From Oceanirhabdus seepicola (GTDB lineage Bacteria; Bacillota; Clostridia; Clostridiales; Clostridiaceae): 64,000 bases of DNA. A program made the position numbers and the translations under genes. The stretch spans positions 124,001-188,000 of the forward strand of contig NZ_JAGSOJ010000004.1 in assembly GCF_023684385.1 (NCBI RefSeq). The letters run 5' to 3'. The notes under the pieces are model-generated. The model was not told the origin of the DNA. It made no database searches and worked only from the letters and a program-made list of their open reading frames with translations. This document shows positions 34,991 to 43,403 of this stretch, one piece after another. Within the stretch, counting starts at the first letter, position 1. Each line of letters begins with the position of its first letter.

Positions 34991-35950
34991 TTAATTCACA
35001 ACATTCTTATCCTCACCATTAATAAATGCTCTAACATTTTCAATAGCAATATTCATAAGTCTCTCTCTGGTTTCTTTTGGTGCCCAAGCTATATGAGGAG
35101 TTATGATGCAATTTTTTGCACTAAAAAGTGGATTATCATTTCTTGGTGGTTCCTCAATCATAACATCAAGTCCTGCTGCCATGATTTTTCCACAATCAAG
35201 AGCTTCTCTTAGGTCATTTTCCACAATAAGTGCTCCCCTTGATGTATTAATAAGGATAACACCATCTTTCATCTTCTGGATACTTCTCTTATTTATCATT
35301 CCCTTAGTATTCTCAAAGAGAGGACAATGTAAGCTGATTATATCAGCCTGTTCATATAACTCATCCAGTTCAACAAATCTTAAATTATCTTCCTCAAGGT
35401 CTTTATTTGGAGTTTTTGTATGAGCAATTACTTTTATGCCAAAAGCTCTTGCTATCTTTGAAGTTGCCTCTCCAATTTTACCGAATCCAATAATCCCCAT
35501 GGTCTTACCATGTAGTTCAATAAGTGGTCTCTCCCAGAAACAAAACTCTCCACTATCAGCCCATGCTCCTTCCTTAACCCTCTTATCATGATGCGTAACA
35601 TGATTACAGACTTCTAAAAGAAGAGAAAAAACAAATTGTGCTACAGCATTTGTTCCATAGGCTGGAATATTAGTAATCTTCATTCCGAACTCTCTAGCTG
35701 CCTCTATATCAACAACATTATACCCAGTCGCCAACACTCCAATATATTTAACATGCTTAACCTTCTCAAGGACATCTCTAGTGAGTTCAGTCTTGTTAGT
35801 TATAACAATCTCTGACTCACCAATATTCTCAACTATCTTATCATCAGGAGTACTCTCGTAAATTATCACTTCTTCCCCTAACTCTCTAAACCCTTCCCAA
35901 CTCAAGTCACCAGGATTCAATCCATATCCGTCTAAAATCACTATGCTCAT
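34991..35950 (-). CDS. D-2-hydroxyacid dehydrogenase (glycerate/hydroxypyruvate type)
   Basis: GGGAGGG lies 7 bases before the ATG (319 aa). The NAD-binding motif is GKTMGIIGFGKIG. Active-site residues are visible: Arg in INTSRGALI, Glu in MIEEPP and His in CIITPHIAWAP. The family interconverts 2-keto acids and D-2-hydroxy acids; the pattern resembles glycerate dehydrogenases. It follows manA by 36 bases in the same orientation. Confidence 0.9.
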   Translation of the reverse strand: MSIVILDGYGLNPGDLSWEGFRELGEEVIIYESTPDDKIVENIGESEIVITNKTELTRDVLEKVKHVKYIGVLATGYNVVDIEAAREFGMKITNIPAYGTNAVAQFVFSLLLEVCNHVTHHDKRVKEGAWADSGEFCFWERPLIELHGKTMGIIGFGKIGEATSKIARAFGIKVIAHTKTPNKDLEEDNLRFVELDELYEQADIISLHCPLFENTKGMINKRSIQKMKDGVILINTSRGALIVENDLREALDCGKIMAAGLDVMIEEPPRNDNPLFSAKNCIITPHIAWAPKETRERLMNIAIENVRAFINGEDKNVVN

Positions 35951-35986
35951 ATTTTTCCCTCCCTGTACACTCTCAACTATGCTTTT

Positions 35987-36967
35987 CTATTTAACAACTT
36001 GCATTAATATTTCTTTCTCAACCTTACTCACATCAGGTACATAGCTCTTTAAAAGCTTCATCGCGCCTAATAACTCATATTCTCCAAGAGTTGCTGGGAT
36101 CATAACACTGTCTCCCTTATTAATATCTTCTTCTCCACCTTCAAATTTTATCTTTCCATTTCCTTCAACACAAGTAAAGGCATAGAATCTCTCATGATCA
36201 CTTTCTTCCTTAACGCTAGTGCACACATCATACAGTTCCAATGAAAAATCCTTACATAAGCATAAATAACTTTTACTAAACCCTTCACACTCTAGCTTTA
36301 AACCTGTACTCTTCTTGCCAACCAAACTTAAATCAACAACATCTAAAGCTTTATCTACATGCAGTTCTCTTCCTCTATCATAATCATAAACTCTATATGT
36401 TGTATCACTATTTTGTTGAATCTCAGCGATTATTACTCCCTCTCCAATAGCATGCATTAATCCGCTTTTAACGAAGTAAACATCACCCTTTTCAACGAAT
36501 ATCTTATTCATATGTGGCTCAAGATTTCCAGTTTGGATTGACTCTTTGAACTGTTCTTTAGTGCATCCCTCTTTTGTTCCTAATACTAGGTTTGCCCCTT
36601 CAAATGCCTCAACCACATACCATACTTCAGTCTTACCCATCTCTCCTTCAACACTCATACCATACTCATCATCAGGATGAACTTGTACAGATAAACTTGC
36701 CTTAGCATTTATTAATTTTATCAGTAAAGGGAACCAATCAGAAGATATTTTACTTCCTATGAGTTCATCTCCCTTTTCCTTTATAATTTCATCCAATCTC
36801 ATTCCTTGAAATTCACCATTTGATACCACACTTGTTCCATTCTTATGACAAGCGATATCCCAACTCTCTCCTATATTTCCTTCAGGCATATTATTTCTGA
36901 ATAATTCAAAATCTCTTCCACCCCAAATTTTATCAAAATATATATTCTTAAATTTTAATGGATACAT
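35987..36967 (-). CDS. manA: Mannose-6-phosphate isomerase, class I
   Basis: GGAGGAG lies 7 bases before the ATG (326 aa). The zinc ligands and active site are seen in LSVQVHPDDEYG, GKTEVWYVVE and the later QQNSDTTYRVYDYDR. It interconverts mannose-6-P and fructose-6-P, for mannose use or for GDP-mannose and glycan precursors. It may feed the surface polysaccharide made by the 8-14 kb operon. A GC-rich structured block ending in a minus-strand terminator lies about 100 bases upstream. Confidence 0.92.
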   Translation of the reverse strand: MYPLKFKNIYFDKIWGGRDFELFRNNMPEGNIGESWDIACHKNGTSVVSNGEFQGMRLDEIIKEKGDELIGSKISSDWFPLLIKLINAKASLSVQVHPDDEYGMSVEGEMGKTEVWYVVEAFEGANLVLGTKEGCTKEQFKESIQTGNLEPHMNKIFVEKGDVYFVKSGLMHAIGEGVIIAEIQQNSDTTYRVYDYDRGRELHVDKALDVVDLSLVGKKSTGLKLECEGFSKSYLCLCKDFSLELYDVCTSVKEESDHERFYAFTCVEGNGKIKFEGGEEDINKGDSVMIPATLGEYELLGAMKLLKSYVPDVSKVEKEILMQVVK

Positions 36968-37074
36968 TAAATAACTCCTCCCTGAAATCTACTATATATA
37001 ATCTCTTCTTCTTTCTCATTTCATTATACTATATGAACCATGTCCATTGTTCTAAAAATTCTCAAAATAAAAAA

Positions 37075-37186
37075 CGCGCGTTGCACGCGCTTCGTTAGGG
37101 AAACCTACGTTTCCCTTCGACGCAACTATTGTTGCTGAGCACCCTTCTTAAACCGGCAGGGGAAATACTTCCCCTACAACCCCTTC
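37075..37186. other. GC-rich block of four consecutive hairpins, probable structured RNA or mobile-element remnant
   Basis: In an AT-rich gap, a GC-rich island carries four perfect hairpins: GCGCG/CGCGC (37076-37090), AGGGAAAC/GTTTCCCT (37097-37116), GCAAC/GTTGC (37122-37135) and AGGGGAA/TTCCCCT (37158-37175). On the minus strand the last hairpin is followed by GTTTTTTATTTT, like an intrinsic terminator, about 100 bases before manA. On the plus strand the block ends in a T run as well. I recognise no known riboswitch or RNA class. Confidence 0.6.
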
Positions 37187-37270
37187 ATTTTTTTATTCTT
37201 TAGAAATTGAACTGGTACAATTTTACACAAACATGCACCCTGTTGATATAAGCAACATTACATGTGATAA

Positions 37271-37304
37271 ATTCTTTAGGAAATTTTTCAATTTCCTAAA
37301 GAAT
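37271..37304. repeat. 15-bp perfect inverted repeat
   Basis: ATTCTTTAGGAAATT and its exact complement are separated by 4 bases. A related copy of one arm (TTTTTTATTCTTTAGAAATTGAA) lies at 37189-37211, so the interval 37189-37310 is bounded by inverted repeats. Confidence 0.75.
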
Positions 37305-37310
37305 AAAAAA

Positions 37311-37333
37311 CACCAACCTTTAAAAAGTTAGTG
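37311..37333 (-). terminator. Intrinsic terminator of the NUDIX gene
   Basis: On the minus strand, a 7-bp stem (CACTAAC/GTTGGTG, one wobble) contains the stop codon and is followed by TTTTTTATTC. Confidence 0.65.
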
Positions 37334-37922
37334 CCTTGTATCTTTAAAAAAATCATATGCTTTTCTAACCATATTAAGATGGTCTTTATGCCAATCTGGA
37401 ATCTTATTATACTCATAAAATCCCACTTCTATACTTTCAAAAGATGATTTTAAATCACCATCTATAACTTCACAATTAAATAAAATATGATATGTAGTAT
37501 GGGGTTGTCCATATTCTCCAGGTAATCTTGTAAATATATCAATAATCCCTTTTACCTCCACATTAAGTCCTGTCTCTTCATAAATTTCCCTTCGTACTGA
37601 ATCTTGTGGACTTTCACCTATTTCTGCCCAACCCCCAGGTATAGCCCATGTTTTATCATCTACTCGTCTTTCTAATAGAATCTTGCCATCTTCTGTTAAA
37701 ACCACTCCATTAACTCCAACTTTTGGAGTGATATAACCTAATTCATTTCTGAAACGCTCTATAATTATTTTTTCATCCAAACCACTAATGTTACTATACT
37801 CACAACTTGATAATTCAAGTAACTTTTCATATCTTAAACGGTCATAGTCATTATCTACATAAACATAAACCCAGTTGTGCTATTGATCGGATTTCATCTA
37901 AAAGCTCCAAAATATTCTTCAT
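37328..37922 (-). pseudogene. NUDIX hydrolase with N-terminal NUDIX-associated domain, frameshifted
   Basis: The intact 3' part codes from about 37780 for GGWAEIGESPQDSVRREIYEETG, a full NUDIX box. Upstream, an ATG at 37922 with a good GAGGA site codes MKNILELLDEIRSIAQLGLC and then hits a stop. The other frame continues with YVDNDYDRLRYEKLLELSS, the usual sequence of the N-terminal domain. Removing one T from the TTT at 37861-37863 (plus-strand AAA) joins the two into one normal-length protein of about 197 aa. This is either a real frameshift mutation or a sequencing error. The intact core could still be translated from an internal start. Confidence 0.82.
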
Positions 37923-37955
37923 ACCTTCATTCCTCTCAATTACAAATTTAATATC

Positions 37956-38480
37956 TTATATCTCATCCTCAAGAATAGAGTAAATAGTACTATCACACCA
38001 TTCTCCTCTTAGAATTCTTGTATCCCTTAAAGTACCTTCTTTCTTCATGCCTATTCTCTCCATGATTTTTTCTGAAGCAATATTATTAGCATTACAATTT
38101 GCTTGTATTCTGTGTACATTCAATTCCTTGAACCCAAATTCTAGTAATGCTCTTGCTGCTTCTGAAGCAATACCTTTTCCAGTATGTTCTTTATATAATC
38201 CCCATCCAATTTCCCATTCTCTTATTGGTTTATCTATACACCATATAAGCACTGTACCTAGAGGTTGACCATCTTGTGCTCTTGTTATTAAAAACCTATA
38301 CTTATCTTCACTTTTATTATTTCTTAGAATTGAGTCAAATTTCCCCTTAGTCTGTTCATCTGTTGGTATACTATCTTCCTCGTATTTTATATAAAATTCA
38401 TTCTGTTCAAGCCTCAAGAAAAACTCATAATCCATTTCATTAAATTCTCTCAATATTAATCTCTCTGTCCTTATATCCAT
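37956..38480 (-). CDS. GNAT acetyltransferase, RimJ/RimL-like
   Basis: The start at 38480 (174 aa) has GGGGAT about 5 bases upstream and gives the family opening MDIRTERLILREF. Acetyl-CoA binding lies in GWGLYKEHTGKGIASEAARALL, and the C-terminal part is NNIASEKIMERIGMKKEGTLRDTRILRGEWCDSTIYSIL. The frame open to 38522 overlaps a terminator hairpin and is not used. The substrate is unknown. Confidence 0.87.
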   Translation of the reverse strand: MDIRTERLILREFNEMDYEFFLRLEQNEFYIKYEEDSIPTDEQTKGKFDSILRNNKSEDKYRFLITRAQDGQPLGTVLIWCIDKPIREWEIGWGLYKEHTGKGIASEAARALLEFGFKELNVHRIQANCNANNIASEKIMERIGMKKEGTLRDTRILRGEWCDSTIYSILEDEI

Positions 38481-38517
38481 GTTTATCCCCTTCCCCTTAT
38501 TTAATATAAATAATATA

Positions 38518-38552
38518 AACACCCTTATATTTTACCATAATATAGGGGTGTT
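38518..38552 (-). terminator. Intrinsic terminator of the PHP-domain gene
   Basis: A 14-bp stem with one wobble (AACACCCTTATATT with AATATAGGGGTGTT) and a 7-base loop, 11 bases past the stop at 38563. The following minus-strand sequence is T/A-rich. Confidence 0.75.
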
Positions 38553-38562
38553 ACAAAATTTT

Positions 38563-39888
38563 CTATATACCATTGTATTTTAAAAACACTGGTGAAGATA
38601 TACCAACCTTATCATCCTTCATAAACACTTTCACCAAATACCATGTATTCTCTTCAGCTGTAGTAATATCTACAATACATTTAAATATCCCTGATTCCCC
38701 AAAGTTATGTTCATGGACCACAACTCCACCATTTGAGATTAGTTGAACTTTTTCAATATCAACCACCTTATCCTCAGTGTCAATTTCTGCTCTCAATCTT
38801 TCTCCAACTTTTACATTTATAATGCTCCCCATCCAGTATCCATCTATTTTGAATGATAATCTGAGAGTTTTTGATTCAGTTGAAAATACCCGTCTCATCT
38901 TCATGGCTGCTATTAATTCTTCCTTTGTAAGATTCTCCAAAAGAACTCCTGTGAGATTTTCTGCATCTCCCCAATTGCTATCGTGATTATCCTGACCATT
39001 TATTGGTCCAAATATCCAACCATCATCCAATGCCTTATAATAACGTTCTTCACATCTCTTATATATTCGTGGTGGACATCCATTTCCATATTCGTATAAT
39101 AATATTGATTTATTAAAAGGACTATCGCATTTAAGTGTACCTGCCCTTTTATATGGATGATTTACTGCAAGTAAAATATCTTCGTGCGAATGTATCCACT
39201 GGATCATATCTTTGATCATGAATTTTTTCTTATTAACTAGATCATCACAATTCATAATGTTAATGTGCCCCCAGAATACTGTACTCAGTTCATATCCTGC
39301 TATTGCAACAAAATCATCATACTTTAAATTAATATGCTCCGCCTCAAGCTTGGTCATCTCCCATTTTGGGTACTTGCATCCATGAAATGATATTGAGTTA
39401 TCATAGCTGAAGTTGTTCTTTAAAAGTCTTCCAACATGATCACTTATCATCATAAAATCTAATCCATTGCCTCTTGCATACTCAAACGCATCTGTTGGGG
39501 TTTCCTTTCCATCAGAATATGAGGTGTGTGAATGAGGATTACCATAGTATATATTGTACTTTTTATTTTTATCAGTAACATAGAACATCCATTTAATATG
39601 AAATTCACCATTTTTCCTATCTGGAATAACTAATTTCACTTTATGCTCCCCATATTCCAAATCCTTTTCAGGCAAGTAATTTATCTGTAGATTATCACTG
39701 GATTGAAACTCCACGATTTCATCATCTAAATATAAACGAAGTTCAGCTCTATAGAACTCTTCATATATATTCTCAAAACCCACAGTAATTCGTGGTCTTC
39801 TATCATGAGTACATGATAGGTCATGAGGCTGTGTTTTATATTCACATTTAATTATTTTTTTTGAATCTACTGAACGTAATATACTCAT
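38563..39888 (-). CDS. PHP-domain metallohydrolase (CehA/McbA-like)
   Basis: AGAGG lies 7 bases before the ATG (441 aa). A beta-rich N-terminal domain of about 120 residues precedes the PHP domain. Metal ligands are visible in YYGNPHSHTSYSDG, FMMISDHV, LLAVNHPYKRAG and NGQDNHDSNWG. A C-terminal beta domain (LRAEIDTEDKVVDIEKVQLISNG) follows. Relatives are phosphoesterases or hydrolases acting on diverse small substrates. No substrate can be assigned. Confidence 0.83.
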   Translation of the reverse strand: MSILRSVDSKKIIKCEYKTQPHDLSCTHDRRPRITVGFENIYEEFYRAELRLYLDDEIVEFQSSDNLQINYLPEKDLEYGEHKVKLVIPDRKNGEFHIKWMFYVTDKNKKYNIYYGNPHSHTSYSDGKETPTDAFEYARGNGLDFMMISDHVGRLLKNNFSYDNSISFHGCKYPKWEMTKLEAEHINLKYDDFVAIAGYELSTVFWGHINIMNCDDLVNKKKFMIKDMIQWIHSHEDILLAVNHPYKRAGTLKCDSPFNKSILLYEYGNGCPPRIYKRCEERYYKALDDGWIFGPINGQDNHDSNWGDAENLTGVLLENLTKEELIAAMKMRRVFSTESKTLRLSFKIDGYWMGSIINVKVGERLRAEIDTEDKVVDIEKVQLISNGGVVVHEHNFGESGIFKCIVDITTAEENTWYLVKVFMKDDKVGISSPVFLKYNGI

Positions 39889-40008
39889 AATTTAACCTCT
39901 TATAGTACTTATTATTTCTTGTTTTATTTATTAAGGCATATTCAAATACCTAAAACACCTATAATCTATAATATTAAACTAATAAGGTTATTGATTATGA
40001 TTATTAAC

Positions 40009-41967
40009 TTATTTTTTCAAACAATGCATTTCCTCTTCTGCTCTATCCCAAGTTACAAGATAGCTCTGTCCCTTAGAACAAAAAATTGAAGTGGATGAAT
40101 ATATCTGATCTGCATTTTTATTATATCCAATTCTCTCTATTACTTCCTTCTCATTATGACAAGGATAGTATCCTGCAAAAACGAGACTTATAGTTCCTCT
40201 TCCCCCTGTAAAGGATACAAGTTCTGTACTATAATTCATAAATGTTGATACTGGTGCTTTCCCAGTTATTACTGTTTTATTCCCTATTGTCTTTGGTGGG
40301 ATAAAATCACCATGCGCTCTCTGAATATCTGATAACACTTTTCCCATATGATCAATATCAACTTTTATCTTGAATTCATAATATGGTTCCAATAATATAT
40401 TTTCTGCTCTTTCAAGTCCTTGTCTTAATGCTCTGTAGGTAGCTTCTCTAAAATCTCCTCCACTGGTATGTTTATTATGTGCTCTACCAGTCATTAAGGT
40501 TATCTTCAAATCTGTCACTGCTGATCCTGTCAATAATCCATGATGTTCTCTCTCAAAAATATGATGACGTATTAAGTTCATATGCCCTGTTGAGAGATAA
40601 TCTGAATGACATCTATTTTCAAAGATAATTCCTGAATTTCTCTCTCCTGGCTCAATGTTTAGGTGGACCTCTGCATAATGTCCTAGTGGTTCAAAGTGTC
40701 CATAACCATCAACTCTTGAAGCAATACTTTCCTTATATACTATCTCAGGTGGACCGAACTCCACCTTAAAACCAAACCTTTCTTTCACCAGTTGTTCCAA
40801 TACTTCAAGCTGGATTGTACCCATCACATGAATATGTATCTCATGTACACTCTCTTCCCACTTCACATTTAATGCAGGGTCCTCTGCATCCAATATTTTA
40901 AAGGATCTAAATACCTCTTTTATATTCAGTGAATCATCAAATATAACTTTTGATTTCAATGTAGGAACCATATCATAGACAGCCTTTTCTTCTAGTGTTC
41001 CAACTCCATCTCCAGTTTCCACTTCTGATATTCCCATAACTCCAAATATCTCACCAGCTTTAACTTCTTCAACAGTTCTACTCTTAGTTCCATTGTATAC
41101 CCTAATCTGGGTAACCTTTTCACTTATTCTATTCTCATTATCCCCATAGCATATCTCATCTCTTACCTTGAGTTTACCACCCATTGCTTTTAAGTAAGTT
41201 ATCCTTACTCCATTTTCATCATGACGAATCTTATAAACTCTTCCTGAGAATTCTCCCTCTTCCTTATAATCCGTATATGTAAGAACATCTATCTTTTCAA
41301 AAAAACTCATAACACCTTCATCCTGAAGTGCAGAACCACAAGCGCATGGATATATTTCATTGTTCTTTATAAGTTTTCTAAATGCATCAAGCCATATTTT
41401 TTTATCATAATTTCCTTCCAAATAACTCTCTAGAAGTTCCTCATCTCTCTCTGCAATAAACTCTATAAGCTCCTCTTCAAACTCTTCCCCAGTAAAATTA
41501 TCAGTTATATCACATACATCATCTGTTAGGTTTTCCCTTATATCCTTCAATACTCCTTCAACATCTGCCCCAACTCTATCAATCTTATTTATAAAGAAAA
41601 AGGTTGGTACCTTATGCTTTTTAAGAAGCTGCCAAACAGTCTCAGTATGTCCTTCCACCCCTTCAACAGCACTGATGATAATTATTGCGTAATCCATAAT
41701 CTGAATAGCTCTCTCCATCTCAGCTGAAAAATCCACATGTCCAGGGGTATCTAATAAATAGTAAGTTGAATCATTATATTCTATTGTTGCCTGACCCGAG
41801 AATATGGTAATTCCTCTTTCCTTCTCCATATCATGACTGTCAAGAAAGGCATTCTTATGATCAACTCTGCCTCTTTCTCTTATTGTTTTTGTATGATAAA
41901 GTAGCTGCTCAGAAAAAGTTGTCTTCCCAGCATCTACATGTGCTAATATTCCTATTGTTTTTTTCAT
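40009..41967 (-). CDS. TetM-like ribosomal protection GTPase (EF-G family)
   Basis: GAGG lies 9 bases before the ATG at 41967 (652 aa). The GTPase motifs are ILAHVDAGKTTFSEQLL, DTPGHVDF and FINKIDRVG; switch I includes DSHDMEKERGITI. Domains II-V follow, with the domain IV region VTDLKITLMTGRAHNKHTSGGDFREATYRAL. Length and motif layout match tetracycline-resistance ribosomal protection proteins and their chromosomal EF-G-like relatives. No transposon or conjugative genes are nearby, so it may be an intrinsic, non-tetracycline homologue. A TTGTCA/TATAAT promoter lies upstream. Confidence 0.88.
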   Translation of the reverse strand: MKKTIGILAHVDAGKTTFSEQLLYHTKTIRERGRVDHKNAFLDSHDMEKERGITIFSGQATIEYNDSTYYLLDTPGHVDFSAEMERAIQIMDYAIIIISAVEGVEGHTETVWQLLKKHKVPTFFFINKIDRVGADVEGVLKDIRENLTDDVCDITDNFTGEEFEEELIEFIAERDEELLESYLEGNYDKKIWLDAFRKLIKNNEIYPCACGSALQDEGVMSFFEKIDVLTYTDYKEEGEFSGRVYKIRHDENGVRITYLKAMGGKLKVRDEICYGDNENRISEKVTQIRVYNGTKSRTVEEVKAGEIFGVMGISEVETGDGVGTLEEKAVYDMVPTLKSKVIFDDSLNIKEVFRSFKILDAEDPALNVKWEESVHEIHIHVMGTIQLEVLEQLVKERFGFKVEFGPPEIVYKESIASRVDGYGHFEPLGHYAEVHLNIEPGERNSGIIFENRCHSDYLSTGHMNLIRHHIFEREHHGLLTGSAVTDLKITLMTGRAHNKHTSGGDFREATYRALRQGLERAENILLEPYYEFKIKVDIDHMGKVLSDIQRAHGDFIPPKTIGNKTVITGKAPVSTFMNYSTELVSFTGGRGTISLVFAGYYPCHNEKEVIERIGYNKNADQIYSSTSIFCSKGQSYLVTWDRAEEEMHCLKK

Positions 41968-42038
41968 AAAATCATTCCTCAATTTATTTGATATTTATAT
42001 TATATCAAATTATCTAAATTGACAATGTAATATAATTA

Positions 42039-42074
42039 CAGACTCAAGTCACCCTTTAGGATAACTTGAGTCTG
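42039..42074. repeat. Hairpin between the EEP gene and the TetM-like gene
   Basis: CAGACTCAAGT and ACTTGAGTCTG form an 11-bp perfect stem with a 14-base loop. No T run follows on either strand, so it may be a weak terminator for the EEP gene or an operator-like site. Confidence 0.5.
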
Positions 42075-42138
42075 TTCACAAAGTCACAAAATATTGTTTT
42101 TACTCTATTTTATGTCGTTCACACATTCAAAAAATAAA

Positions 42139-43191
42139 TTAGTCTTTTTTCAATGAGAATCTAAGTGTCACAGGATTATGGTCTGAATTATCAAATCCAA
42201 GGTCACTAGTTTTAACTTCTATAACTTCAATATTATCTGATACCAAAAATCCATCTATGATAGCAATATAATTCTCACCCTTAACATAAGGTTTATCATC
42301 ATCACGTGTAGTTGGAGTTTTTACATCTACAGCCCATACGTAGTTTTGGAATTCCACATCAATTTTCTTAACCCAACCTGGACGTTCTTCACCTGGGTTC
42401 ATCTTATCTGCATCTGTTCCTGGAAGTTCCTGATTCCAATCCCCACCTACTACAACATAATTTCCTTTTTCATATTCATTCTTAAGATAATCCACTAAAA
42501 AATTCATCTGTTGCTCACGTATAAATCCACCTTTATCATAAGCAGACATATGAGTATTAATAATTACTAACTCCTTATTATCACTTACTTTATGACGCGT
42601 CTCAATAAAGCAACGATCTAAAAGAGCAAGCTGCCTCGGCCACTTCTCCTCACCAGGAAATTGGTACCGTATAGAAGAATCAATCTTATATTTAGACAAG
42701 GTAACTAGTCCACTATTCACGTTCCCCATTGGTTTAGTTATAGGTACTGGAACCCATGGTACATCATAATTAACTGCATATGTATCACTATAATCAGAAA
42801 AACTCTCACTGAACTTTTCCTGTTCATTTATATGATACGTTCTGGTAGAATCTAAATCCACCTCTTGTAGTAAAATAAAATCATTTTCAGTCTCTTGTAA
42901 AAGTGAAGTTATTGATGCAATATTGGAAAGAACCTTTTCCTTACTACTTGCCCTTGAACCGGTTCCTCCATCCATAAAAAAATCTACTTCTTTATCAAGA
43001 CCGCAATAACCAATATTGAATATTGTAGCTTTAAATTCATTTGAGTCTATATCCTGATTAGATTTCTGATTAACTTCTAAAGTAATCTTTGAGTCTGGCT
43101 TATAATCAGTCACTGTCATGAATAGAAAATATCCCGCCACTAAAATGGCAATTGCTAATACTACTATTAACAAGTATTTAATTTTCTTCAC
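42139..43191 (-). CDS. Endonuclease/exonuclease/phosphatase (EEP) family protein, membrane-anchored
   Basis: A GTG start follows AGGGGTGG (350 aa). The N-terminus is an uncleaved anchor (YLLIVVLAIAILVAGYFLF). EEP motifs appear in order: FNIGYCG, ILLQEVDLDS, INTHMSAYDKGG, VVGGDWNQELPG and SDHNPVTLRF. These give the Mg-dependent phosphodiesterase site of DNase I-like enzymes and sphingomyelinases. As an extracytoplasmic protein it may act on nucleic acid or phospholipid outside the cell. Confidence 0.87.
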   Translation of the reverse strand: MKKIKYLLIVVLAIAILVAGYFLFMTVTDYKPDSKITLEVNQKSNQDIDSNEFKATIFNIGYCGLDKEVDFFMDGGTGSRASSKEKVLSNIASITSLLQETENDFILLQEVDLDSTRTYHINEQEKFSESFSDYSDTYAVNYDVPWVPVPITKPMGNVNSGLVTLSKYKIDSSIRYQFPGEEKWPRQLALLDRCFIETRHKVSDNKELVIINTHMSAYDKGGFIREQQMNFLVDYLKNEYEKGNYVVVGGDWNQELPGTDADKMNPGEERPGWVKKIDVEFQNYVWAVDVKTPTTRDDDKPYVKGENYIAIIDGFLVSDNIEVIEVKTSDLGFDNSDHNPVTLRFSLKKD

Positions 43192-43352
43192 TATACCACC
43201 CCTAAAAATAAAATTTTAAAAATAAAGTATTATTCCATGAACCACATCTTTATATCACTTTACATCATTTGTTTGGTTGTTATCATTATCCATTTGTTTT
43301 ATTATATCAATATTTTAACAAAAATGTAATTAATTAAAATTTTAACAAACAA

Positions 43353-43374
43353 AAGCCACCTACTGGTGACTTTA
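43353..43374 (-). terminator. Intrinsic terminator of the first PAS kinase gene
   Basis: On the minus strand, AAAGTCACC/GGTGGCTTT (9 bp, one wobble) with a 4-base loop is followed by TGTTTGTTAAAATTTT, 30 bases past the stop. Confidence 0.7.
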
Positions 43375-43403
43375 ATATATTATATTTTGATTTTATCAAT
43401 TCT

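Noticed and set aside
40009..41967. TetM-like gene as part of a Tn916-type transposon
   Set aside because: No integrase, excisionase or conjugation genes, and no leader with the tetM attenuator, are seen around it.
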